This document shows, piece after piece, positions 18,042 through 26,472 of a DNA stretch of 64,000 nt (positions within the stretch are counted from its first letter, which is position 1; every line of letters begins with the position of its first letter). This DNA is from an uncultured candidate division Zixibacteria bacterium (GTDB taxonomy: Bacteria; Zixibacteria; MSB-5A5; SM1-73): positions 121,991 through 185,990 of the forward strand of contig CAIVRH010000014.1 of the NCBI GenBank assembly GCA_903908285.1, written 5' to 3'. Both the position numbers and the translations under genes were made by a program. The notes under the pieces are model-generated. The model saw only the letters and a list, made by a program, of their open reading frames with translations, was not told the origin of the DNA and made no database searches.

Positions 18042-19106
18042 ATGAGAATCTTATTCTTGGCTGATGCCAAAAGTTATCATACTCAAAGGTGGGTGGACTA
18101 TTTCATCGGTTGCGGACATCAATGTTACCTAATAACCTTGGACCGGGGGATTAAAACCAAAGCGGAGGAGTTTTTTATTCATCCCGGTTCCCTTCCGAAT
18201 TTCCTAAAATACCCATTAGCCGTTTCCAAGATCAGGAAAATTACAATCCAAATCAAACCCGATCTGATCAACGCGCATTTCGTTCCCAGCTATGGATTAG
18301 CGGGAGCGCGCTTGAAGTTTCATCCTCTGGTAATCTCCACCTGGGGATCGGACGTGCTCATCTCTCCCCATAAGTCCTGGCTGCATAAACTTCGGACAAA
18401 ATATGTTCTTAAGAAGGCCGATCTTGTCACCACCGATGCTCGATTTACCGGTGAAGCTATATCGAAATTAGGCGTAAGTCTCGGAAAAGTGGTGGTAAGT
18501 CCGATGGGAGTGGAGAGAAATTTACTTGGCCCGGTGGTAAGAGCTGAAAAACCATATCTGACAATTTTAAGCAACCGGAAATTTGAAGCTTTGTATGATA
18601 TACCAACGCTTTTGAAAGCCATCCCTTTGATTACCAAAGAAGCGATACGGAGGGTAAAATTTGTTATCCTGGGTGAAGGATCCCGGAAAAAGGCTCTGGT
18701 AATTCTGGCAAGGGAATTGGGAATCGAAGATTCTTTGGAATTTAAAGGTACCGTTTCCCGGGAGATGCTTATACAATATTATCGAGATGCCGATATTTAT
18801 ATCTCCACCTCCCGGTCCGATTCCACCTCCGTCTCCCTCCTGGAGGCGATGAGCTTCGGACTTATTCCCGTGGTAACTGATATTCCCGGGAATAAAGAGT
18901 GGATCGACAATCAGAAAAATGGTTTTCTTTTCCCCCGATCTGATCATGAGTCATTAGCCCGGCAGATTGTATATATTATCAACGAATTTAACGGCTGGTC
19001 TTTTTTCCGGGAAAAGAATTATAGCATCATACACCAGCGTGGAATCTGGGAAGACAATATGAAAGTTATTGAAGCCAAGTTCCGGCAGCTGATAGATCCA
19101 AATTGA
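18042..19106 (+). CDS. Glycosyltransferase, GT4-like
   Basis: A 354-residue GT-B glycosyltransferase. The acceptor domain has 'ILFLADAKSYHTQRWVDYF' at the start, 'LINAHFVPSYGLAGARL' near residue 78 and 'ISTWGSDVLI' near 100. The donor domain has 'VVSPMGVERNLL', 'FVILGEGSRKKALV' and the family 4 motif 'STSRSDSTSVSLLEAMSFG', followed by 'VVTDIPGNKEWI'. It is a paralogue of the enzyme at 4221-5297, sharing the same motif order. It overlaps the next gene by four bases. Together they form a second, more GC-rich glycan cluster. Donor and acceptor are unknown. Confidence 0.85.
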   Translation: MRILFLADAKSYHTQRWVDYFIGCGHQCYLITLDRGIKTKAEEFFIHPGSLPNFLKYPLAVSKIRKITIQIKPDLINAHFVPSYGLAGARLKFHPLVISTWGSDVLISPHKSWLHKLRTKYVLKKADLVTTDARFTGEAISKLGVSLGKVVVSPMGVERNLLGPVVRAEKPYLTILSNRKFEALYDIPTLLKAIPLITKEAIRRVKFVILGEGSRKKALVILARELGIEDSLEFKGTVSREMLIQYYRDADIYISTSRSDSTSVSLLEAMSFGLIPVVTDIPGNKEWIDNQKNGFLFPRSDHESLARQIVYIINEFNGWSFFREKNYSIIHQRGIWEDNMKVIEAKFRQLIDPN

Positions 19107-20410
19107 ATCAGAAGATGAGAGAAAAAAAAGTATTAGTTTTAGCCTATTATTTCCCCCCGATGGGGATGGGGGGGGTTCAAAGGATTACAAAATTCGCCAA
19201 GTACCTTCCCCTGTTTGGATGGAGACCTTTGGTCCTAACGGTAAAGAAGGTTGAATATATGGCTCAAGATCCTTCGCTGCTTGAGGAGTTGTCACCGGAG
19301 GTGAAAGTTGTTCGCACCGGATCGTTTGATCCTCTGAGGATTCTATATGTCTGGAGACGCCTTTGGGGAAAGAGAAAACAAAAGGGCGATTCTGTCCTCA
19401 CGAGTTTGGGTAAAAGAGCAAGACTATCTTCCTGGTTTTACTTTCCGGACAACAAGGTGGGTTGGGTTCCCTTTGCTTTGATCAAGGGATTGAAGCTGTA
19501 CCGGAGGGAAAAATTCGATCTGATCTTTTCCACATCCCCCCCTCCCTCCTTGCATCTGACCGGGTATTTGCTTAAGCTTCTTACCAAAACACCTTGGATT
19601 GCTGACTTCCGCGATCCCTGGATAGGTTACCAGCTGGAATCGTTTCCCACCCCCGTTCATCTTTTCTTTAAACAGAGAATGGAGAGATTCATAATGTGCC
19701 ATGCAGACAAGGTGATCGCCGCTAATCCGGTTATAGAGGAAGGATTCGATAGAAAGTACGCTAGCTCTGGCAAAATTCATTTAGTGGACCAGGGCTATGA
19801 CGAAGAGGATTTCCAAAACGTCCCAGATCAAACACCGGGAATATTTACTATTGGTTATCTGGGAACATTCAGTCCGGACTGCAATCCCGAACCGGTCTTC
19901 GCAGCACTTGGAGAATTGATATCAAAAAATAAAATTCCCCAGGATATGGTTAAATTTGTACATTATGGGCTTCCCTTAGGAATTGACATGGTCGCCTTGA
20001 TAGAAAAATGCAATTTAAGAAACGTAGTCCAATCGGGAGGGTATCTCTCTCATAAAGAGGCATTGAATGAGATGAGAAAGACTTCTGTTTCTCTTTTGGT
20101 AACCTCAGATGACCCGTCAGTCTTTCCAGCAAAGGTATTCGAATATCTCCGTTTGAGAAAACCGATAATGGGCATTGTCCCTCCGGAAAGTCAGATAGCC
20201 AGACTTTTGATCGAGACGGGTACCGGGAAAGTCGTATCACCATGGGACAAGGATGGAATAAAGAATATTCTGTTAATATACTTCAACCGTTTCACTAAAG
20301 GACAACTTGTAACAGACATAGATTCCGACCTTCCCGGCAGGTACGAGCGTAAATCCCTAAGCCTGAAGTTAGCATCTCTTTTTGATCAAACCCTTTCAAA
20401 AAAAAGATAA
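19103..20410 (+). CDS. Glycosyltransferase, GT4-like
   Basis: A 435-residue GT-B enzyme, paralogous to that at 1883-3232: both have 'YFPPMGMGGVQRITKFAKY' or its equivalent at the start, 'WIADFRDPW' near residue 165, 'GYDEEDF' near 232 and an unusual donor-side 'VFPAKVFEYLRLRKPIMG'. The start could be TTG 19103, which overlaps the upstream stop, or ATG 19115, four codons later; neither has a strong ribosome site at ideal distance. The paired order of these paralogues is reversed between the two clusters, which suggests duplication and rearrangement or shared ancestry of the clusters. Sugar specificity is unknown. Confidence 0.85.
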   Translation: MNQKMREKKVLVLAYYFPPMGMGGVQRITKFAKYLPLFGWRPLVLTVKKVEYMAQDPSLLEELSPEVKVVRTGSFDPLRILYVWRRLWGKRKQKGDSVLTSLGKRARLSSWFYFPDNKVGWVPFALIKGLKLYRREKFDLIFSTSPPPSLHLTGYLLKLLTKTPWIADFRDPWIGYQLESFPTPVHLFFKQRMERFIMCHADKVIAANPVIEEGFDRKYASSGKIHLVDQGYDEEDFQNVPDQTPGIFTIGYLGTFSPDCNPEPVFAALGELISKNKIPQDMVKFVHYGLPLGIDMVALIEKCNLRNVVQSGGYLSHKEALNEMRKTSVSLLVTSDDPSVFPAKVFEYLRLRKPIMGIVPPESQIARLLIETGTGKVVSPWDKDGIKNILLIYFNRFTKGQLVTDIDSDLPGRYERKSLSLKLASLFDQTLSKKR

Positions 20411-20428
20411 CCTTAAGCAAAAGATAAT

Positions 20429-21277
20429 ATGGATATCTCCATTATCATCGTCACCTGGAACTCGGAAAAGTACATCCGGAATTGCCTGGATTCGATTCTC
20501 CTCTCTACCGGAGACCTACAGTACGAGATCATCCTGGTGGACAATGGTTCCGCCGATCAAACCGTCAGGAGCGTGGAGGAACTCTATCCCCAGGTAAATT
20601 TGATACCGAATAGAAAGAATGCGGGATACGCCCGGGCAAACAACCAGGGGATAGAGGAATCTGCGGGTGAATATATACTCCTGTTGAATCCGGATACCGA
20701 AGTTATGGGGAATTCTTTGTCTCTGATGATCCAATTCATGGAAGAATATCCGAAAGCCGGAGCTATAGGTCCTCAGCTGCTCAATCCGGATAGAACCGTT
20801 CAGCCCTCCTGCCGGGAATTTCCCAACTATGCCACCCTGATCTGGGAGTTTACCGGCTTAAGCAGACTTTTTCCTAAAAGTAAAACCTTCGGCAGGTGGA
20901 GAATGGGATATTTCGGATTCAATCAAAAAAGAGAAGTGGACCAGCCTATGGGATCATGCCTGATGCTGAAAAGAGAAACACTGGAGGAAGTAGGACTCTT
21001 TGACGAGCACTTTCCCATGTTTTTTAACGATGTGGATCTGTGCTACCGGATTAAGAAAGCCGGATGGAAAATATATTACTATCCCGATGCCCAGGTCCTT
21101 CATCACCAGGGAGCTTCCACCCGTATGGTCAAACGCAAAATGATCTGGCTTTCCCATATGGCATTATTCAAATTTATTAAAAAACATAAAACCGGGATTT
21201 TCAATCACCTGTTACTCTACCTGATATGTATACCCCTTTTCCTATTCATCCCCCCCCGGATGATTTTTAAAAAGTAG
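20429..21277 (+). CDS. Glycosyltransferase family 2, rhamnosyltransferase-like (WbbL type)
   Basis: A 282-residue GT-A fold enzyme. It shows 'SIIIVTWNSEKYIRNCLDSI' at the N-terminus, 'ILVDNGSADQT' near residue 37, 'YARANNQGIEES' near 70, and the DxD-equivalent 'LLLNPDTEV' near 88. 'GSCLMLKRETLEEVGLFDEHF' and 'FNDVDLCYRIKKAGW' are the usual acceptor-side blocks. The C-terminus has one hydrophobic segment ending in basic residues, suggesting membrane attachment. This pattern matches WbbL-like enzymes that add rhamnose or a similar sugar from a dTDP donor. It ends the second glycan cluster; no operon member follows within 550 bases. Confidence 0.85.
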   Translation: MDISIIIVTWNSEKYIRNCLDSILLSTGDLQYEIILVDNGSADQTVRSVEELYPQVNLIPNRKNAGYARANNQGIEESAGEYILLLNPDTEVMGNSLSLMIQFMEEYPKAGAIGPQLLNPDRTVQPSCREFPNYATLIWEFTGLSRLFPKSKTFGRWRMGYFGFNQKREVDQPMGSCLMLKRETLEEVGLFDEHFPMFFNDVDLCYRIKKAGWKIYYYPDAQVLHHQGASTRMVKRKMIWLSHMALFKFIKKHKTGIFNHLLLYLICIPLFLFIPPRMIFKK

Positions 21278-21578
21278 AATAGCACCCTTCTAGTTTCTTC
21301 CGTAAGTCTTTCCCCTTGGCGACTTCATTTGATTTATAGCTGAACCAGTCGATAAATTGTAGAAAAGAGTTGGGAATTCCCAAGTAACTCATTGAATAAT
21401 AACACAATCGAGCACTTTTATCTGGTTCTGAATTGGGAATAGCAAATAGAAGGTTTCTACGGGTTTCAACAATACCATAACAGGGGAAAAAAGAGGGGCA
21501 ATTATCTGTATGAATAATAAACAGTTCATTCCAGAAATGCGGAGATCCCGACCAAACACTTTGGATTAACCTGCTCAC
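21267..21578 (-). CDS. Doubtful small ORF of unknown function
   Basis: I do not recognise this 103-residue reading frame. Its composition is rich in aromatic residues and serine, with four cysteines, and it lacks a clear domain. It overlaps the end of the glycosyltransferase gene by 11 bases on the opposite strand. I see no strong ribosome site before its start. It could be a fragment of a decayed gene or chance. I include it only because it is the sole long frame in a 555-base gap. Confidence 0.2.
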   Translation of the reverse strand: MSRLIQSVWSGSPHFWNELFIIHTDNCPSFFPCYGIVETRRNLLFAIPNSEPDKSARLCYYSMSYLGIPNSFLQFIDWFSYKSNEVAKGKDLRKKLEGCYSTF

Positions 21579-21605
21579 CAGCGCAAAAAACCGCTCAAAA
21601 AAGAA

Positions 21606-21633
21606 TTGACAAATCCAGAAAACATACTATCTT
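21606..21633 (+). promoter_or_regulatory. Likely sigma-70 promoter of the cohesin/dockerin gene
   Basis: A perfect TTGACA box at 21606-21611 is followed, after 16 bases, by TATCTT at 21628-21633. The ATG at 21833 is about 190 bases further on, so the transcript would have a long leader. No other gene lies between. The -10 box is weak, so this is a moderate call. Confidence 0.4.
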
Positions 21634-21832
21634 ATAGGAAGAAAGAATATCCTCTGATTCTAAGAGGATAAACTATTCTGATGTGGGGTTGTGCGGTCCC
21701 ATTTGAGTAGAAGTTCTTGCTATTTTTTTAATCTGGCTATAATCAGCGAGGAGAGAATTCGATACTGATTGTTGATTTGCCGTTACTGAAGAATTCCAAT
21801 CTATTAAATCATAATTAACTGAGGAGTTTACC

Positions 21833-22855
21833 ATGAGAGAGAAGCTCATATTTATGACCCTCTTGGTTGTACTTTTGTTCTCCTATAACCAAAGCGTGGT
21901 ATTAGCCGATGATCCCGGTATTACGGATACCTGCCGGGTTGAATGTCTGGATTTCACTCCACCCGGGCAACAGGTAGTGATTCCGGTAATCGTTTATAAT
22001 GATGAGGCGTTAGGCGGCTTGGCGGTTTCGCTTTCTTTTGGTCATGCCCCCTACGATGTGGTCTGCGATTCCATCAGCTTCGAAGGGACCAGAACCATGG
22101 GAGCAGATCTGGTTGGAACATCCATTGATACCGCCAATTATAAATTGGTTTTTTACATAATTTATTACACTTCCGATTTATCTCCGGGAGACGGGACCAT
22201 AGCCAATCTTTTCTTCACCACCGGACCTGGCTGGGATACCACTTTGTGCGTTCAGGTGGATACCGTCTTCTCCCCGCCAACTACGCGCCTGGAATTTACC
22301 CCCCGGGCCAGCGGCTTGGCACTGCATCCGGAATTCAAGAAGGGCTGCTTAAACACCGGAGTTACCCCTACGCCAACGCTGATCGCCCCTTTGGATTTAA
22401 GTTATACATGCTCGCAAGACACGTTCCAGTTTATCTGGTCAAAACCCAAGGATACGGATATCTTTTATAACCTTCAATATGCCAAGGATGCTGATTTTAC
22501 CACCGGGGTGGTGACCATTAGCGGATTAACCGATACTGTTTATTCCGCTGCCCTCCCCCGGCAAACATACTATTGGCATGTGAAATCTTACAACCCGTGC
22601 GGTAAGGAAAGCGCTTATCAGGATCAACCGCTCAGCTTCTATGTTTACTTAAGCGGAGACGCTTCCAAAGACGGAATAGTGGACGTGTCGGACATAGTTT
22701 ATCTGTTAAACTACCTCTATAAGAATGGACCGCAGCCGGATCCCCCGGCGAGTGCCGATGTATTTCCGGATCAGGTGCTTGATATAAGCGATTTGATCTA
22801 TCTGCTAAACTACCTCTACAAACACGGCAGCGCACCGGCGTGCCCCCCATATTAA
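21833..22855 (+). CDS. Secreted cohesin-like protein with C-terminal tandem dockerin
   Basis: ATG 21833 has a GAGGAG ribosome site nine bases upstream. A signal peptide covers residues 1-25. Residues 30-175 look like a cohesin-type beta-sandwich ('VEC...VIPVIVYNDEALGGLAVSLSF' style opening and 'TIANLFF' near 125). Residues 180-275 resemble a fibronectin III-like domain ('YYWHVKSYNPCGKESAY'). The last 65 residues are two dockerin-type calcium loops: 'DGIVDVSDIVYLLNYLY' and 'DQVLDISDLIYLLNYLY'. The second loop departs from consensus at loop position 3 (Phe) and 6 (Gln). The combination is common in FCB candidate phyla and is not evidence of a cellulosome. The role is probably assembly at the cell surface; the partner is unknown. 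Confidence 0.8.
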   Translation: MREKLIFMTLLVVLLFSYNQSVVLADDPGITDTCRVECLDFTPPGQQVVIPVIVYNDEALGGLAVSLSFGHAPYDVVCDSISFEGTRTMGADLVGTSIDTANYKLVFYIIYYTSDLSPGDGTIANLFFTTGPGWDTTLCVQVDTVFSPPTTRLEFTPRASGLALHPEFKKGCLNTGVTPTPTLIAPLDLSYTCSQDTFQFIWSKPKDTDIFYNLQYAKDADFTTGVVTISGLTDTVYSAALPRQTYYWHVKSYNPCGKESAYQDQPLSFYVYLSGDASKDGIVDVSDIVYLLNYLYKNGPQPDPPASADVFPDQVLDISDLIYLLNYLYKHGSAPACPPY

Positions 22856-22878
22856 TCGGACTAGGATATAACGGTCAT

Positions 22879-22917
22879 AGGCAGAAGCCTGAGATTTATC
22901 AGGCTTCTGCCTTTTTA
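22879..22917 (+). terminator. Rho-independent terminator
   Basis: A perfect 14-base-pair stem (22879-22892 with 22899-22912) closes a six-base loop and is followed directly by a T-rich run. It lies 24 bases past the stop of the cohesin/dockerin gene. It is the strongest intrinsic terminator I see in the window. Confidence 0.92.
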
Positions 22918-22920
22918 TTT

Positions 22921-23325
22921 TCGTGAAGATACTTTGTACATCAAGGGTGGAAATTATGGTTTAAGTCTATGCGCCATTATTCGATTCGGGTTTCGATATT
23001 TCGGTTTTACATTTTGGTTTAAGCTCACATCAATTTCTTTCAAGGATAACGAGCTGGTTATTAAATCATCGTGGTAGAAAATTCTATCTTGATCCTGAAT
23101 ATAATCAAAGACTCAATCATATAACGGTTTTAAGTTAGTGATTTTTTTGGGCAGTCACCCAGTTGACGATTGATATTTTTTTATAAACGATATAAACTAC
23201 AACCGCAACCGGGTGTTTTTACAAAAAACCGGATAATGGTTCTATGCTTCGGTTGGGTACCCCAAACCCACAATAAAAGCTCATGAGGTTAAGGGATAAG
23301 GTGTGTTTGGAAAAGGATTTATAAA
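22921..23325. other. Gap between convergent genes
   Basis: No convincing gene is visible. The stretch separates the dockerin gene (plus strand) from accD (minus strand). It contains a loose inverted repeat around 23208-23232 (CCGG arms around T- and A-runs) and a GGTTGGGTACCCCAAACC hairpin near 23243-23260. Either could help end accD transcripts, but neither has a good T-run on the minus strand. Confidence 0.4.
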
Positions 23326-24162
23326 TTAAGAAAGATATTCCACAATCAGGGAGATGTTCTTTTTCAGATCCTGGCGGTGGGAGATTAAGTCCAAAAAGCC
23401 ATGTTCCAAGAAGAACTCGGAGCTCTGGAAACCAGGGGGTAGATCCTGTTTGATGGTTTGCTGTATCACCCGGGGACCGGCAAATCCCAAAAGCGCTTTC
23501 GGTTCGGCAATGATCACGTCTCCCAAAGAGGCATAACTTGCCATTACCCCGGCGGTGGTGGGATTGGTCAGAACCGAAACAAAGGGTATCTTATGATCAT
23601 ATAACCTGGCTAATAGAGCTGAGGTTTTTGCCATCTGCATTAAAGAAAGGATTCCCTCCTGCATCCTGGCACCGCCGGAGCTGGAGATGATCACCAGGGG
23701 AATCCGCCGCTCCAGCGCTCTTTCGATCGCTCGCGCAACTTTCTCCCCCACCACCGAACCCATGCTTCCTCCGATGAATCCAAAATCCATCACGGCAAAG
23801 CTGATCTCTTTTCCATTGATTTTCCCGATTCCGGTCACGATGGCATCGTTAAGATTGGTTTTCCTCTGGGATTCTTTGATCCTATCCGGGTATTTCTTCG
23901 AGTCTTTGAATTCCAATGGATCGGTGGCTTCCAGATTTTCATCAAATTCCACCAATTCCCCGCTGTCTAAAATCAAATTCATATAGTCTTTGCTTTTTAT
24001 GCGGAAATGGTAGTCACACTTGGGACAGACCCACAGATCCTTTTCCAGCTCTTTTCTGTAAATGATTTCTCCGCAGGAATCGCATTTTACCCAGATGCCG
24101 TCCGGAATATCCTTCCTTCGCTGGGAGATGAGTCCTTCTTTTGCTTTTTTGAACCACTCCAT
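23326..24162 (-). CDS. accD: Acetyl-CoA carboxylase carboxyltransferase subunit beta
   Basis: A 278-residue subunit of acetyl-CoA carboxylase, which with AccA moves the carboxyl group from biotin to acetyl-CoA to make malonyl-CoA for fatty-acid synthesis. The N-terminal zinc finger is complete: Cys27-X2-Cys30 and Cys46-X2-Cys49. The crotonase-fold core shows 'MDFGFIGGSMGSVVGEKV', 'SSSGGARMQEG' and 'NPTTAGVMASYASLGDV', all family signatures that bind acyl-CoA. Length matches the bacterial norm. accA is not adjacent. The gene points toward the cohesin/dockerin gene and stands alone with about 260 bases upstream. Confidence 0.96.
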   Translation of the reverse strand: MEWFKKAKEGLISQRRKDIPDGIWVKCDSCGEIIYRKELEKDLWVCPKCDYHFRIKSKDYMNLILDSGELVEFDENLEATDPLEFKDSKKYPDRIKESQRKTNLNDAIVTGIGKINGKEISFAVMDFGFIGGSMGSVVGEKVARAIERALERRIPLVIISSSGGARMQEGILSLMQMAKTSALLARLYDHKIPFVSVLTNPTTAGVMASYASLGDVIIAEPKALLGFAGPRVIQQTIKQDLPPGFQSSEFFLEHGFLDLISHRQDLKKNISLIVEYLS

Positions 24163-24425
24163 GATTTTTCCTATAGGCTAAAATCTATTTTAAATCTCAG
24201 TTTACATCGATATTGTTACGCAAACTGAGCAAAAATGATTCATTGGTCGTTAAGCTTGGTGCTGTCCGTATGTTAAACCCAAGGCTCTGCATCCGAACTA
24301 ACTTTTTCAAGTTCCGATAACGATTCCTCGTCCTCTTACTTTACGGGTTTCGATCGCTGACTTTATAACTGACACAAGTTTCGTTAATCAAAAACGATGT
24401 AATAAATGTTCCTTCCGGCTTTCTC

Positions 24426-24881
24426 TCAAAGCTCCTTTACCATGATTATCGCATCTTCAACCGGCAAGCGATAATACCTTTTTCTCCTTCCCGCTTCTAT
24501 ATATCCGAATCCCTTATATAGGGTGGCTGCCGGTATGTTCGATTCTCTTACGCTCAAGATTAAACTGGTGCCCCCCCTCTTCTTTGTTTCCGAGATCACC
24601 TCTTCCATCAAACTGCGTCCTATCCCCTTTCTGCGGAATTCGGGTGATACGGCAAAATTGGCTATCTCCATTTGATCATCCACGTACCACAGGCAGGTAT
24701 AACCGACAATCCTCAAGTCCAGCTTTGCCACCAGCGGGATGGCAAACGGATGCTGCAGCTCCTCCTCAAAACACTGCCGGTGCCAGGGATCAGCAAAACA
24801 CAATTTCTCCAATCGGGCTACTTCATCCAGATCATCGTAAGTCATTCGGCGAATCGTTATCCGGTCAAGTTCTTTTGACAT
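24426..24881 (-). CDS. rimI: Ribosomal protein alanine N-acetyltransferase family (RimI)
   Basis: A 151-residue GNAT acetyltransferase. The acetyl-CoA loop is 'RRKGIGRSLMEEV' near residue 86, preceded by 'IANFAVSPEF'. 'ESNIPAATLYKGFGYIEAGRRKRYY' near the C-terminus matches the RimI family, which acetylates the N-terminus of ribosomal protein bS18 in E. coli. The gene overlaps the end of tsaB by 17 bases, the usual tsaE-tsaB-rimI arrangement. In many bacteria this group may have other protein targets, so the substrate is inferred. Confidence 0.9.
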   Translation of the reverse strand: MSKELDRITIRRMTYDDLDEVARLEKLCFADPWHRQCFEEELQHPFAIPLVAKLDLRIVGYTCLWYVDDQMEIANFAVSPEFRRKGIGRSLMEEVISETKKRGGTSLILSVRESNIPAATLYKGFGYIEAGRRKRYYRLPVEDAIIMVKEL

Positions 24882-25560
24882 TTTTAAATTTCAGCTCCGC
24901 TTCGGACATTCTGATATACAAAGGCTCCAGATTGGCGATACTCTCGGTCTGGCCGGAAATAATCTTTTCAAAACCCAACCGAGCCACACCGGCTCCGCTG
25001 GGAAGAGACTGTTCGTTTAAGGCAAAAACGGCCAGACCGCTCAACCTCCGGATCAACTCTTTTTGATAAAACTTAGCACCGGGTCCGACGAAAAGGGTCT
25101 TAAGGGAAATATTCTTGATTAAATCCTCAATGTCAACCACAAAATACTCGCTTTTTCTTTTCAGTTCGCCCTCCTTGGTATCATAAACCGCTGCATATAC
25201 CTGATTCTTTCTGGCATCCAAAAGCGGCACTACCGGATATTGGCAAAAAAGGGATAGCGACGCTAAAACGTCCAGACTGGGAACAGCGGCTAAGGGCTTA
25301 CCGGATGCGAAACACAATCCTTTTACCGTAGACAATCCGATCCTTAAGCCGGTAAAAGAACCGGGACCGATGGAAATGGCGAAACCATCCAGATTCCCCG
25401 CTTCCAATCCAACGGTTTTCAAGGCTAAATCGACGGTAGAAAGAAGCACCTCTGAATAGGTGATCTTTACGTTGAACTTCAGATCGACTAAAACTTCATC
25501 ATCTTCCACTATGCCTACGGCCGCAATCATGGTGGAGGTATCGATGCCCAGGATTTTCAT
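24865..25560 (-). CDS. tsaB: tRNA threonylcarbamoyladenosine protein TsaB
   Basis: A 231-residue protein of the ASKHA fold that partners TsaD in making threonylcarbamoyladenosine (t6A37) on ANN-reading tRNAs. The start '[17 protein letters not shown]' and '[21 protein letters not shown]' near residue 62 are diagnostic. The metal-binding residues of TsaD are absent, as expected for the non-catalytic partner. It lies in an apparent tsaE-tsaB-rimI operon, about 110 bases after tsaE. tsaD is not in the window. Confidence 0.94.
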   Translation of the reverse strand: MKILGIDTSTMIAAVGIVEDDEVLVDLKFNVKITYSEVLLSTVDLALKTVGLEAGNLDGFAISIGPGSFTGLRIGLSTVKGLCFASGKPLAAVPSLDVLASLSLFCQYPVVPLLDARKNQVYAAVYDTKEGELKRKSEYFVVDIEDLIKNISLKTLFVGPGAKFYQKELIRRLSGLAVFALNEQSLPSGAGVARLGFEKIISGQTESIANLEPLYIRMSEAELKFKNVKRT

Positions 25561-25672
25561 AAGCTGAATTCACCTCTCCCCCTCTTTCCCCCTCTCCATC
25601 CTTCCAGAAGCTCAAGATGGTGAGCAAAGTCGAACCATAAAACAGAGAGGAGGAAGAAAAGCGGGTGAGTTT

Positions 25673-26110
25673 TTAGAACTCCCCTACAATTATCTCCCTT
25701 TCATTCTCCGAGATTATCTTTAAGTTTATCTCGAATCGGGATTTTGGTAAAAATTCTCTGACTTTCTCCGCCCATTCGATCAGCGTGATTCCCTTGCCAT
25801 AGAAATACTCCTCATAGCCTAAGTTAATGAATTCTTCCACATCTTCCAAGCGATATAAGTCGAAATGGTAAACCCAGACGGATGATTCATTCAATCTTCC
25901 CGGATATTCGTTGATGATCACAAAAGTGGGGCTGGTAACCGCTTTTTCCACCCCCAAACCGGAGCAGATACCCTGTACCAGAACAGTTTTTCCGCTCCCC
26001 AAAGAACCCGAAAGAGCCACCACCGAACCGGGTTTAAGCTGTTGGGATAAATCCCTTCCTAATTCCTTAGTCCCTTCCGGACTTTTGGTCTTCCTGCTCA
26101 AAACGCTCAT
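25673..26110 (-). CDS. tsaE: tRNA threonylcarbamoyladenosine ATPase TsaE
   Basis: A 145-residue P-loop ATPase required for t6A synthesis with TsaB and TsaD. The Walker A motif is 'LSGSLGSGKTVLVQG' near residues 34-48, followed by 'VTSPTFVIINEYPG' (the conserved threonine and switch region) and 'YHFDLYRLEDVEEFINLGYEEYF'. 'LIEWAEKV' near the end matches the Walker B-like block. It is the first gene of the tsaE-tsaB-rimI group on the minus strand. Confidence 0.95.
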   Translation of the reverse strand: MSVLSRKTKSPEGTKELGRDLSQQLKPGSVVALSGSLGSGKTVLVQGICSGLGVEKAVTSPTFVIINEYPGRLNESSVWVYHFDLYRLEDVEEFINLGYEEYFYGKGITLIEWAEKVREFLPKSRFEINLKIISENEREIIVGEF

Positions 26111-26472
26111 ACTGAGAATATAAACTGATTCAGTAAAATTAAAAATGAAAATTGATGGAAAAATACAATGGTAAGAATAAAAGACGCAAGGAAAGAGAAA
26201 TATGAGTTAACTATCTTTTAATAAAATGACACTATAGCTTATGTTGATAATTAATCTCCCCTCACCTTAATCCTCTCCCCGGAGAGGAGAGGAAATCTTA
26301 ACCCCCTGAATCCCCTTTCCTTCGACCCTGAAGTCTCCCTACGGGCTGAGCGCACTCAGTGCGAAGCAGGACCGAAGGGCAGAGTGAACCCCTTATCAGA
26401 GTAACAATAATAATTTCCTCCCAAGAGTAAAGGAAGGTTAAATCTGGCTGTATTATGCTTACTCTACGATCT
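26111..26472. other. Intergenic gap with dispersed repeat sequence
   Basis: No gene is visible. Bases 26256-26292 carry a C-rich repeat of the form CCCCTCACCNTAA-TCCTCTCCCC followed by its partial inverse GGAGAGGAGAGG. A related copy lies at 43605-43640. Bases 26321-26390 hold a further GC-rich palindromic patch (GAGCGCACTCAGTGCG near 26347). Confidence 0.5.
26256..26292. repeat. C-rich dispersed intergenic repeat, copy 1
   Basis: The core CCTCTCCCC is followed by an inverse GGAGAGG that can form a hairpin. A second copy with the same left half (CCCCTCACC, then TAA or CTAAC) lies at 43605-43640. Both lie between genes. This kind of repeat is seen scattered in many bacterial genomes, but its origin is not established here. 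Confidence 0.55.

Noticed and set aside
21833-22855. Cohesin and dockerin domains as evidence of a cellulosome
   Set aside because: There are no glycoside hydrolases or scaffoldin genes in the window, and this architecture is common in non-cellulolytic FCB bacteria.
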